The notes under the pieces: model-generated
Told to the model about the DNA's origin: nothing
What the model saw: the letters and a program-made list of their open reading frames with translations, nothing else
The model's database searches: none
Assembly: GCA_000695325.1 (NCBI GenBank)
Contig: AVPN01001261.1
Span: forward strand, 2,936-25,951
DNA from: Pleurobrachia bachei
Taxonomy: Eukaryota; Ctenophora; Tentaculata; Cydippida; Pleurobrachiidae
Length of the DNA stretch: 23,016 nucleotides
Direction: 5' to 3'
Shown: in pieces, positions 1 to 9,064 of the stretch
Layout of the letters: each line of letters opens with the position of its first letter
Numbering within the stretch: the first letter of the stretch is position 1
Position numbers and translations under genes: made by a program

Positions 1-2844
1 CCGAACTTCCTTTGGCATTCTGTTGAAGAGCTTCACTGCTCTCACTGAAAAAGCGTTCTCCCGTAGGGTCTCAACTGAGCCTTGAGCCGACGTGTACAGA
101 TCAGGAAACTTGGCTTCAAGACCCTTCCGGCCATGGACTTTGAATGAGTCCTCCACTGGCCTCGTAGTATGGTTAGGAGCGAGGTCATGATATACCTTCC
201 AGAGATGGATGATCATGAACCTCTCCCGTCGTCGTTGAAGGGACTGGATCCTCAGGTACTTCAGCCTCTCCCAGTAATCCATTCCACTGCATTCCTCTAT
301 CCTCCTCGTGTAGAACCTCTGGACTCCTTCCAGCTTCGCGATGTCTCCAATCATTGTGGGTGACCAAAGAGCCGAACAGTATTCCAGCTTTGGCCTGACC
401 AAAGCCTTGAAAAGTGTTAGCATCGTTCGTTTTGAACGGTCTCTGAACACTCCAAGGGCCCAGCCAGCGATCCTCTTAGCCTCCGCCGAGATAGTGGCGA
501 TGTGGGTTTCCCACTTGGCGTCGTCTGTCAGGAAAACCCCAAGGTCTCGTACCCTATGCTTTGCTTCAATAATATCACCAGCCGTATTCAGGTAGTGATA
601 ACATTCCGCAGTGAAGGGCAGAGCCCGACTATCCTTCGTTGAGTTGAGCTTGTAGTTGAGAACTTCAAACTTTTGCTGGTGGAGAGCCATGTTGTTACGT
701 CTGCTCCAATCTGCAATCTTGTCTAGATCTCTCTGTAGGCCCTCTTTATCCTCAAGCGTTTTGATGCCTTGTCCAATCTTCGTATCATCCGCAAATGTTC
801 CAAGGGCTCCTGTTGTTCCTGATACCAGATCAGCAATGTAGATGATAAATAACAGTGGACCCAAAACAGAACCCTGGATCACGCTGCTGATAACAGCTTC
901 CGATCTGGAACGGTGCCCATCCACGACCACTGACTGGAGCCTCCCCGTTAGAAAGGCTGCTATCCCCCTGTACAGGCGTCCAGTCACCCCGTACCGCTGG
1001 AGTTTCTTGAGAAGTATCTGAATGTCAACCTTATCAAATGCCTTCTCAAAATCCACATAAGCCACGTCGACTTCTAATCCACTGTTTAGTCTCTCGAGTA
1101 TGGTGTCATAATGTCGAAGCAGTTGCGTAAGGCAGCTCCGGCCAGTCCTGAATCCGTGCTGCTCCTCATTAAGAATTCCACTGCTTTCGACGTAGTCTGA
1201 GAGTTGTGCCCGGACAACTCGTTCAAATGTCTTGACCAGATGTGATGTCAGTGCTACCGGACGGTAGTTTTCTGGTCTGCATTTGTTGCCCTTTTTGAAT
1301 ATTGGAGCGATCTGCTGTTCCTTGAGGTTCTGTGGGATACTACCAGATTCAAATGATTGATTCCATAGCTTCCAAAGCGGATAAGAAAGCACACTTCTGC
1401 AATCATGAAGGATCTTTGCTGGTATATCTTCCTCTGGTGCCGCTGAGTAAGGGTTTAGTTCTGCAAGAGCCTCCTCAATGTCGGAAGGGCTGAAAATAAC
1501 TTCTGAAATGCCTTCCTCCCGTTGTTCAATACCCTCTAGGGCTTCATCCACGTTCACTTCCGCTGGGTTACTGAAAACTTTTACATATTGATCTTGCAAT
1601 AGTTCAGCTTTTAAAAGAGGGTCGTCTGTCAATCTGCCGTTCTCCGTTTGAAGGGGCCCAACTGAAGTCTTGACCTTCCTCTTCTTTTTAGCATAGGAGA
1701 AGAAGTATTTAGGGTTGTCCTTGATCTTTGATACTGCCTCGTCCTCCTCTGCGTTGATCTGGTCTAGGAGATGTTGACGGATTTCTTGCACACACTTATC
1801 CACCCGTGTAGTGAGCTTGCCAATCCGGGATGCGCTGCCACCCTCAGCCCTCCTCTTTCTGATCTGCCGGTTTAGTCTCCTCCTCTTTGACTTCAACTTG
1901 ATGAGTACCCTGTCCTTCCCCGCATTTCTGAGAGGCCATGTTTTCGTGGGCGAGCACGCACATGCTATCTGAAGAACTGTTAGTGTGAAGAGATGAGTGA
2001 ATGCTGTGATAGGATTTATGCTCTCCTCTCTCTCACACTCAACCCACAAAGTATCCCAATCTATCTCTCTCAACTTTTCACGCATCAAATTCATATCTCC
2101 TTTATGGATATTGATACCAGCAAAGGTATAGGGATCTAGTAGTGTTTTCCTACTTATGGACTTCTGTGTCAAATTATATGCTAACACTCCTGTCACAGTT
2201 TTATGGTCCGATATCATACTCGTTGCCTCAACGTCTGTAAATGCAAAGTAGCTAGGCCTATTCGTGAGAATTACATCTAGTACGTTGGATCCTCTCGTTG
2301 GATCTTGGACTACCTGTGTCAAAAAGTTTGCTTGGGCAAACTCGTCCGTCACAACACAGTTCCGATCTCCCTCGATGTTCTCCCAATCTTGGTGAGGGAG
2401 ATTTAGATCTCCCAAAATGAATAAATCAGGGACAGTCTTTCCCGTGGAGCATTTCTGAATGAAGCCCTGGAGCACCTCTAGCAGGTATTGGTACTCTCGA
2501 GTCCGGTATATGGAAGCGATAACGGTGTGTGAGCTAGACAGATACACCGCGACGACATTATTGTTATCGTCTCCCCAAGACAAATCATCGGTTACTGTGA
2601 GAGAACTATTTATGAAAAGTGCCGAACCTCCTCCTCCTCTTGTCTCCCGGTCCGATCTGTAGAGCGAATATCCCGGGACACTAACCTCTGCATCGTAGAC
2701 TCTGCCATCCCACCACGTTTCAGTCAGAGCTAATGCCATGATTGGATAATCGGGGCTGGTTAGTTGATCCCGTATGTACCTCATTTTCCATTTCACGCTG
2801 CTGGTAGCTGAAGGATTGAGGCTCCTGCCGTTTATGAGAAGCAA
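1..2844 (-). CDS. LINE ORF2: endonuclease-reverse transcriptase, C-terminus off window
   Basis: About 948 residues are visible and the frame is open to the left edge. The N-terminal AP endonuclease shows LTETW, ILGDLN and ISDHK motifs. The reverse transcriptase shows motif A (VDFEKAFDKV, near 1030-1060), an IQGSVLGPLLF motif (near 845-875) and the catalytic FADD (784-795). The sequence LFNRMPKEVR at the edge resembles the final part of CR1 ORF2 proteins, so probably only a few dozen codons are missing. No ATG precedes the endonuclease region. The frame is open upstream through the end of ORF1, in the -1 register relative to it, so the coordinate 2844 is nominal. Translation may depend on reinitiation or frameshifting, which the sequence cannot settle. 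Confidence 0.88.
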   Translation of the reverse strand, partial: MLLINGRSLNPSATSSVKWKMRYIRDQLTSPDYPIMALALTETWWDGRVYDAEVSVPGYSLYRSDRETRGGGGSALFINSSLTVTDDLSWGDDNNNVVAVYLSSSHTVIASIYRTREYQYLLEVLQGFIQKCSTGKTVPDLFILGDLNLPHQDWENIEGDRNCVVTDEFAQANFLTQVVQDPTRGSNVLDVILTNRPSYFAFTDVEATSMISDHKTVTGVLAYNLTQKSISRKTLLDPYTFAGINIHKGDMNLMREKLREIDWDTLWVECEREESINPITAFTHLFTLTVLQIACACSPTKTWPLRNAGKDRVLIKLKSKRRRLNRQIRKRRAEGGSASRIGKLTTRVDKCVQEIRQHLLDQINAEEDEAVSKIKDNPKYFFSYAKKKRKVKTSVGPLQTENGRLTDDPLLKAELLQDQYVKVFSNPAEVNVDEALEGIEQREEGISEVIFSPSDIEEALAELNPYSAAPEEDIPAKILHDCRSVLSYPLWKLWNQSFESGSIPQNLKEQQIAPIFKKGNKCRPENYRPVALTSHLVKTFERVVRAQLSDYVESSGILNEEQHGFRTGRSCLTQLLRHYDTILERLNSGLEVDVAYVDFEKAFDKVDIQILLKKLQRYGVTGRLYRGIAAFLTGRLQSVVVDGHRSRSEAVISSVIQGSVLGPLLFIIYIADLVSGTTGALGTFADDTKIGQGIKTLEDKEGLQRDLDKIADWSRRNNMALHQQKFEVLNYKLNSTKDSRALPFTAECYHYLNTAGDIIEAKHRVRDLGVFLTDDAKWETHIATISAEAKRIAGWALGVFRDRSKRTMLTLFKALVRPKLEYCSALWSPTMIGDIAKLEGVQRFYTRRIEECSGMDYWERLKYLRIQSLQRRRERFMIIHLWKVYHDLAPNHTTRPVEDSFKVHGRKGLEAKFPDLYTSAQGSVETLRENAFSVRAVKLFNRMPKEVR

Positions 2845-2891
2845 CTTGGAAAAATCTATTCTGCTCCCCTGTCCGGCTGGGCGAGTTGCCT

Positions 2892-4163
2892 CTATGCTCG
2901 CTGGCTCTGCGTCAGCTGGAATCCCGGAGGGAGTTGTAGTGAGACGTTGGCTGGAGAGGTGGCCTGATGCATCCCGACTTCTCTCGCCACTAGAGCCGGA
3001 AGAGATTCCGTTAGCCTCTGGAGGAGGCGCTGGAAAAAATCCTCGTCCTTATCCGATACTTTAGAGTTCGGCCCAGGTCCGCTTGAAACTTTAGTTTGGT
3101 CCCAGCTACTTATGTTCCTTGACCTAGGCCGGTTGGATTGTCCCGTAGGAACACGTTTTCTGCCGGTCACCGTTTCCCATCCATCCTCGGCGTCCTCATC
3201 TTCAGCTCTACGGGTGTTCCTGAGATGTTGGAGATTGCAGTGCACTTTGAGACATTCGTGCTTCAGTTCCGAGTCCCTGCATAACGGCTCGTGGAAGCGT
3301 TTACAGGTATTGCCCCGTAGGCATCCCTTCTTCCTATCAGTCCCAAAGTCACTGTAGCGGTAACACAACTGGGGGTGTTTCTTGGAGCAGGTTGACCCCT
3401 TCACCTTCTTCCTTCCGGATCGTGCATGGCGACACCGTCGTTGTAGGTAGAAAGGACAAACTTCCTCAAGTTTTACCGGTTCCTTTTTATTTTCGGTTTT
3501 CTTTTCTCTCTTCTTCTCTTTCTTCTTCTTATCCTCATCCTCGTCATCATCCTCGTCATCATCATCATCATCATCCTCGCCTTTCGTTTCTTCCTCTTTC
3601 TTCTCTTCACTGGTTTCCTCTGTAGGGTAGCTGAACTTCCTGCTCTGGCTTGTGGCACTCAAGGGCGGAGTATCTGCATCTCCCGGGCCTGTGAGTGTTT
3701 CCAAGTTAAACTTCCTGATACAACCTTCACAAACCCACACAAAGCCTGGGGTAGTGAGGAGGGACTGTTTAAGGATCTGCTCACAGTCATGTGATCCTCC
3801 ACCACAACTAGCACAGCGGAATTTAGGGCTGTCTCCTCTTTCCAGTGTGTATTGGGATTTGCACGCTGAACAATCCTGCGGAAACAATCCCTCAATGCCC
3901 ATTATAATCCAGTCAATCAGGCTATCCCTAGTTCTGTACCTGGGTTCTCCCGAATCGTCAAGGGGTGTACCTCCGAGGAACGCGGCGGCAGCATGTAGGG
4001 TATCGTCATTACACTTTGCCAGGTTCTTCATGTTGGTGTAGTGTTTTACCTTAACGTTGTACACTTTCAGGAGACGTTTGACTACGTCATTGGCATCTGC
4101 CTGGTTCCTCAACGTCATCAGAATCTCACCGTGTAGCTTGATATCATTATCCTCTTTTGACAT
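2892..4163 (-). CDS. LINE ORF1 protein with PHD finger and CCCH fingers
   Basis: A 423-residue LINE ORF1 protein, expected to bind the element RNA. Residues 98-148 carry a PHD-type C4HC3 pattern (C98, C101, C117, C120, H125, C127, C145, C148). Next comes a low-complexity run of Asp/Glu passing into Lys/Glu (about residues 185-230). After it lie three Cys/His clusters resembling CCCH RNA-binding fingers (one from a CPFYL motif, one around CKRFH, one around CNLQH). The N-terminal 90 residues are not recognised. The start at 4163 is the first Met of the open frame. The stop sits just before the ORF2 endonuclease region. PHD-bearing ORF1s are known in CR1-like elements; the CCCH assignment is read from spacing only. 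Confidence 0.85.
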   Translation of the reverse strand: MSKEDNDIKLHGEILMTLRNQADANDVVKRLLKVYNVKVKHYTNMKNLAKCNDDTLHAAAAFLGGTPLDDSGEPRYRTRDSLIDWIIMGIEGLFPQDCSACKSQYTLERGDSPKFRCASCGGGSHDCEQILKQSLLTTPGFVWVCEGCIRKFNLETLTGPGDADTPPLSATSQSRKFSYPTEETSEEKKEEETKGEDDDDDDDEDDDEDEDKKKKEKKREKKTENKKEPVKLEEVCPFYLQRRCRHARSGRKKVKGSTCSKKHPQLCYRYSDFGTDRKKGCLRGNTCKRFHEPLCRDSELKHECLKVHCNLQHLRNTRRAEDEDAEDGWETVTGRKRVPTGQSNRPRSRNISSWDQTKVSSGPGPNSKVSDKDEDFFQRLLQRLTESLPALVAREVGMHQATSPANVSLQLPPGFQLTQSQRA

Positions 4164-5763
4164 TGTCTACAGGGGGATTGAGGGGCACGAGGTACCGCCT
4201 CAAATTAATTTGGTTAAAGTAGTGTTGAAAAGTTTGTTGTTAGTTACACTTATATTCTCTAGAACGATATAAACGTTCCTTATAAGGAGCACGACGAGGT
4301 TAGCAATGTGCCCGGAGTCATAAAACTTCCGCGGCAGGATGGGTAGTGGATCTCCACTTTTGTGAACAACAACGTTAGTTTTAGTTTGTTCGCTCTGAGA
4401 ATGGATGAGAGAGATATTAGCTTTAAGCGAGGATAAACTAACTTTAAACATATCGGAGTTGCTGTTCGGGTAAATGAGTTTTAACCAGTGAGTGTTTTGT
4501 GTCGAATTTCCTATGGATTTTCATATTTGAAGTTGAAATCGAGCGCGCGCCTGTTTTATTATGCGCGGCGTTAAGTTTTGATTTGCGCGTTCCAAATTTT
4601 AACACAATGCGCGGGTTGACCGTCCAAACATTTGACCCTCCGCAAGACACGCGTGTAAACCAAGGAGGAATTCAATTGGATCACTTTGATCACGTGATAT
4701 CAAACACGTGAGTATTCAGCTAGGCTACTGCAGCTGCTGCAGTACCCGTCAGTTCTAGTATTTTCGATAATTTGTTACACCTGTCTCTGGTCTCATTTGT
4801 GAGTTCTTCGTCTGGAGCATGAGTCCTGCTGCATGACTTGCCCTACTCTCTCTAGTTAATATTTAATAATAATAGTTATGAGAGTCTTAACTAAGTCTTA
4901 ACTAAGTCATTACTATACTCTTTAGTGATACGATACAAGTGTGAAGGGTTGTCACATCTGCATCAATATTGCAATTTGCCTTCCTGTGTTGCAGCTCAGT
5001 TCAGATGATTCTTTCTCTTTGAACGCTATCTGATTTGTCATTTACTGCTGATTCCTCCTCCCTCCATCCCCATTTAATTTAAACGATCTAACATACTTCC
5101 ATTTTAAGTAGGTCCTGAAGTGATGTCAGAACTAATAGTTTACTGTTTAAAGAGGACGTAAAACGTCGGTTGGAATTTGAAGATGGACGGCCTTTTTTCA
5201 ACATATGACTAGGAAATCAGCACATGGTACGTTATGTTCAAAGCCCGGCAAATATATGAGTACTAATGTAAAAGTAAAAATCCATGTTCAAGGTTCATAG
5301 ATTCTATTTCTCCAGGCATAACAAACTTGAACAAGCTACCTAAACTCACGAGAACGATTAGCATGAGTTTTATGGAACCCTGATGAAACCCCGATGGAGC
5401 TGGAGCGCGATGGAATTGGAACTTCCCAACAAAGGTAGATCTCTAACCAATTAAATAATTTTCCTGTTCCGAACTCGAAATCCAGCCTAGCAGGAAGAAC
5501 GATATTATCCACTTATCCATTTTCTTTCCATCAGGTTGCAGTTTGGTAGATATGGTTGATATAGAAGCTCATTCTACTATGTACCCCCTATGTACCAACT
5601 ATCACTGGATCAAGTTTAGAACGAGTTTAGAATGTGAAATGTTTATGTTTATACGGAACAATCATATTTGAAGTGGTTTTATTTATTATTTCGTGTGCGT
5701 CCAATTGGAAAATAGAATGGTTTTGGTGCCGTTGGACATTTAAATCAGAAACAATTATCAGTT
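4164..5763. other. Non-genic spacer between the two LINE segments
   Basis: No convincing gene is seen. The first few hundred bases may include the LINE 5' UTR. A CG-rich patch occurs at 4541-4625, a perfect 9-base-arm palindrome at 4726-4744, and a short tandem repeat of CTTAACTAAGT near 4885-4908. The rest is AT-rich with no strong coding signal. Confidence 0.5.
4726..4744. repeat. Short perfect palindrome
   Basis: The 9-base arms TACTGCAGC and GCTGCAGTA flank a single central T. A CACGTG E-box-like palindrome lies about 35 bases upstream. Function unknown. Confidence 0.5.
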
Positions 5764-7418
5764 ACGTAGTCTGAAAGTTGTGCCCGGACAACTCGTTCAA
5801 ATGTCTTGACCAGATGTGATGTCAGTGCTACCGGACGGTAGTTTTCTGGTCTGCATTTGTTGCCCTTTTTGAATATTGGAGCGATCTGCTGTTCCTTGAG
5901 GTTCTGTGGGATACTACCAGATTCAAATGATTGATTCCATAGCTTCCAAAGCGGATAAGAAAGCACACTTCTGCAATCATGAAGGATCTTTGCTGGTATA
6001 TCTTCCTCTGGTGCCGCTGAGTAAGGGTTTAGTTCTGCAAGAGCCTCCTCAATGTCGGAAGGGCTGAAAATAACTTCTGAAATGCCTTCCTCCCGTTGTT
6101 CAATAACCTCTAGAGCTTCATCCACGTTCACTTCCGCTGGGTTACTGAAAACTTTTACATATTGATCTTGCAATAGTTCAGCTTTTAAAAGAGGGTCGTC
6201 TGTCAATCTGCCGTTCTCCGTTTGAAGGGGCCCAACTGAAGTCTTGACCTTCCTCTTCTTTTTAGCATAGGAGAAGAAGTATTTAGGGTTGTCCTTGATC
6301 TTTGATACTGCCTCGTCCTCCTCTGCGTTGATCTGGTCCAGGAGATGTTGACGGATTTCTTGCACACACTTATCCACCAGTGTAGTGAGCTTGCCAATCC
6401 GGGATGTGCTGCCACCCTCAGCCCTCCTCTTTCTGATCTGCCGGTTTAGTCGCCTCCTCTTTGACTTCAACTTGATGAGTACCCTGTCCTTCCCCTCATT
6501 TCTGAGAGGCCATGTTTTCGTGGGCGAGCACTCACATGCTATCTGAAGAACTGTTAGTGTGAAGAGATGAGTGAATGCTGTGATAGGATTTATGCTCTCC
6601 TCTCTCTCACACTCAACCCACAAAGTATCCCAATCTATCTCTCTCAACTTTTCACGCATCAAATTCATATCTCCTTTATGGATATTGATACCAGCAAAGG
6701 TATAGGGATCTAGTAGTGTTTTCCTACTTATGGACTTCTGTGTCAAATTATATGCTAACACTCCTGTCACAGTTTTATGGTCCGATATCATACTCGTTGC
6801 CTCAACGTCTGTAAATGCAAAGTAGCTAGGCCTATTCGTGAGAATTACATCTAGTACGTTGGATCCTCTCGTTGGATCTTGGACTACCTGTGTCAAAAAG
6901 TTTGCTTGGGCAAACTCGTCCGTCACAACACAGTTCCGATCTCCCTCGATGTTCTCCCAATCTTGGTGAGGGAGATTTAGATCTCCCAAAATGAATAAAT
7001 CAGGGACAGTCTTTCCCGTGGAGCATTTCTGAATGAAGCCCTGGAGCACCTCTAGCAGGTATTGGTACTCTCGAGTCCGGTATATGGAAGCGATAACGGT
7101 GTGTGAGCTAGACAGATACACCGCGACGACATTATTGTTATCGTCTCCCCAAGACAAATCATCGGTTACTGTGAGAGAACTATTTATGAAAAGTGCCGAA
7201 CCTCCTCCTCCTCTTGTCTCCCGGTCCGATCTGTAGAGCGAATATCCCGGGACACTAACCTCTGCATCGTAGACTCTGCCATCCCACCACGTTTCAGTCA
7301 GAGCTAATGCCATGATTGGATAATCGGGGCTGGTTAGTTGATCCCGTATGTACCTCATTTTCCATTTCACGCTGCTGGTAGCTGAAGGATTGAGGCTCCT
7401 GCCGTTTATGAGAAGCAA
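5764..7418 (-). CDS. LINE ORF2 fragment (endonuclease and partial reverse transcriptase)
   Basis: About 550 codons identical or nearly identical to copy 1 ORF2, covering the whole endonuclease and the N-terminal part of the reverse transcriptase up to AQLSDYV. The frame then runs a few codons into unrelated sequence and stops at 5745. Missing are reverse transcriptase motif A, the FADD catalytic box and the thumb/C-terminal part, so it cannot be autonomous. Most differences from copy 1 are silent or conservative. Confidence 0.8.
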
Positions 7419-7465
7419 CTTGGAAAAATCTATTCTGCTCCCCTGTCCGGCTGGGCGAGTTGCCT

Positions 7466-8540
7466 CTATGCTCGCTGGCTCTGCGTCAGCTGGAATCCCG
7501 GAGGGAGTTGTAGTGAGACGTTGGCTGGAGAGGTGGCCTGATGCATCCCGACTTCTCTCGCCACTAGAGCCGGAAGAGATTCCGTTAGCCTCTGGAGGAG
7601 GCGCTGGAAAAAATCCTCGTCCTTATCCGATACTTTAGAGTTCGGCCCAGGTCCGCTTGAAACTTTAGTTTGGTCCCAGCTACTTATGTTCCTTGACCTA
7701 GGCCGGTTGGATTGTCCCGTAGGAACACGTTTTCTGCCGGTCACCGTTTCCCATCCATCCTCGGCGTCCTCATCTTCAGCTCTACGGGTGTTCCTGAGAT
7801 GTTGGAGATTGCAGTGCACTTTGAGACATTCGTGCTTCAGTTCCGAGTCCCTGCATAACGGCTCGTGGAAGCGTTTACAGGTATTGCCCCGTAGGCATCC
7901 CTTCTTCCTATCAGTCCCAAAGTCACTGTAGCGGTAACACAACTGGGGGTGTTTCTTGGAGCAGGTTGACCCCTTCACCTTCTTCCTTCCGGATCGTGCA
8001 TGGCGACACCGTCGTTGTAGGTAGAAAGGACAAACTTCCTCAAGTTTTACCGGTTCCTTTTTATTTTCGGTTTTCTTTTCTCTCTTCTTCTCTTTCTTCT
8101 TCTTATCCTCATCCTCGTCATCATCCTCGTCATCATCATCATCATCCTCATCATCGCCTTTCGATTCTTCCTCTTTCTTCTCTTCACTGGTTTCATCCGT
8201 AGGGTAGCTGAACTTCCTGCTCTGGCTTGTGGCACTCAAGGGCGGAGTATCTGCATCTCCCGGGCCTGTGAGTGTTTCCAAGTTAAACTTCCTGATACAA
8301 CCTTCACAAACCCACACAAAGCCTGGGGTAGTGAGGAGGGACTGTTTAAGGATCTGCTCACAGTCATGTGATCCTCCACCACAACTAGCACAGCGGAATT
8401 TAGGGCTGTCTCCTCTTTCCAATGTGTATTGGGATTTGCACGCTGAACAATCCTGTGGAAACAATCCCTCGATGCCCATTATAATCCAGTCAATCAGGCT
8501 ATCCCTAGTTCTGTACCTGGGTTCTCCCGAATCGTCAAGG
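7466..8540 (-). CDS. LINE ORF1 fragment, 5' truncated
   Basis: Matches copy 1 ORF1 from about residue 70 to its stop. It retains the PHD-type cysteines, the acidic/lysine run (one residue longer than copy 1) and the CCCH clusters. The original start codon is missing. The first available Met is at 8479, inside the element, giving 337 residues. The 5' break at 8540 runs into a short stretch of repeated GAATCGTCAAGG pieces. Confidence 0.8.
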
Positions 8541-8580
8541 GGGAGTCCCGAATCGTCAAGGAGTCGTCAAGTAGGAGTAA
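8525..8580. repeat. Templated-filler-like short repeats at LINE break
   Basis: At the break in LINE copy 2, CCCGAATCGTCAAGG occurs twice (8526-8540 and 8550-8564), followed by a third partial copy, GTCGTCAAG. Such stuttered local copies are typical of end-joining repair with templated insertion. Copy 1 has only one occurrence here. Confidence 0.65.
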
Positions 8581-9064
8581 AAGGACCCAGGGATCGATGT
8601 GAAGAAGATAGGAGGATATATGAAAACTCCCCAGAAAACTGTTTACAGTCACACAGCACACTCTTATTTAGGCAAAAAATAAAAACTAACAAGACTAAAA
8701 ATCTGAGTTTGTTCCGCATAAGTGTTGGAGCGCTGTTCAATTATGACTTTTTTAAAGTGGTGAAACTGAAATCCAAGACTCAAACTTGAAGTTGAGAGCT
8801 GAGTTTACTTTTTAACATTTACGAATCTTTAAATTAATGGAACGCGCGAACAAATTCTGTTATGCCAATGCCGCCGCATGCCGCGCGGCGCGCGCGACCT
8901 GATATTAAAAACTCACGATTTTGAATCTGATTTTTTCGCACTCTAAAAATTTTGCTTTCTGACGAGTTTTCGCCCTCCTGAGAGGGTGTTTTACCTTGTT
9001 AAGTGTCACAAAACGACCATTTTGAATAAAACTAACACTAATACACCCTGCTCTAGTCACAGAA
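8581..9064. other. Intergenic region upstream of DDX54
   Basis: No gene is seen. The stretch is AT-rich except for a CG-rich patch at 8839-8900 containing the palindrome GCCGCGCGGC (8880-8889). The last bases before the DDX54 start read TCTAGTCACAG followed by AA and ATG, an acceptor-like site. Confidence 0.5.

Larger units (their letters stand above)
1..4163 (-). mobile_element. CR1-like LINE, copy 1 (3' end off window)
   Basis: Non-LTR retrotransposon on the minus strand, with ORF1 at 2892-4163 and ORF2 from about 2844 to the left edge. The class follows from an AP-type endonuclease plus reverse transcriptase in ORF2. A PHD finger in ORF1 is a known feature of CR1-group LINEs. No stop interrupts either ORF, so this copy looks young. 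The 3' UTR, tail and target-site duplication lie beyond the left edge. The 5' end is not defined: I see no clear boundary after the ORF1 start, and some of 4164-4500 may be its 5' UTR. Placement in CR1 rather than Jockey or Rex is an inference from ORF1 and would need a reverse-transcriptase tree. Confidence 0.88.
5764..8540 (-). mobile_element. CR1-like LINE, copy 2, cut at both ends
   Basis: This segment matches 1190-3963 of copy 1 at a constant offset of 4574 bases until one extra codon in the ORF1 acidic run. I noticed only about a dozen base differences across 2.7 kb. Its 3' side ends inside the reverse transcriptase, so the catalytic FADD and everything beyond are absent. Its 5' side ends within ORF1 about 80 codons after the start. 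Loss of the 3' end is not what target-primed reverse transcription gives (that truncates 5' ends). It is therefore more likely a duplicated or rearranged genomic segment, or an assembly product, than a separate insertion. Confidence 0.85.

Noticed and set aside
2459-4041. Plus-strand frames inside both LINE copies
   Set aside because: They occur identically in both copies opposite the clear ORF1 and ORF2 of the element and resemble no protein.
4885-4908. Short tandem CTTAACTAAGT repeat as a regulatory site
   Set aside because: Only two units are present in AT-rich spacer with no gene nearby; not enough to support a function.
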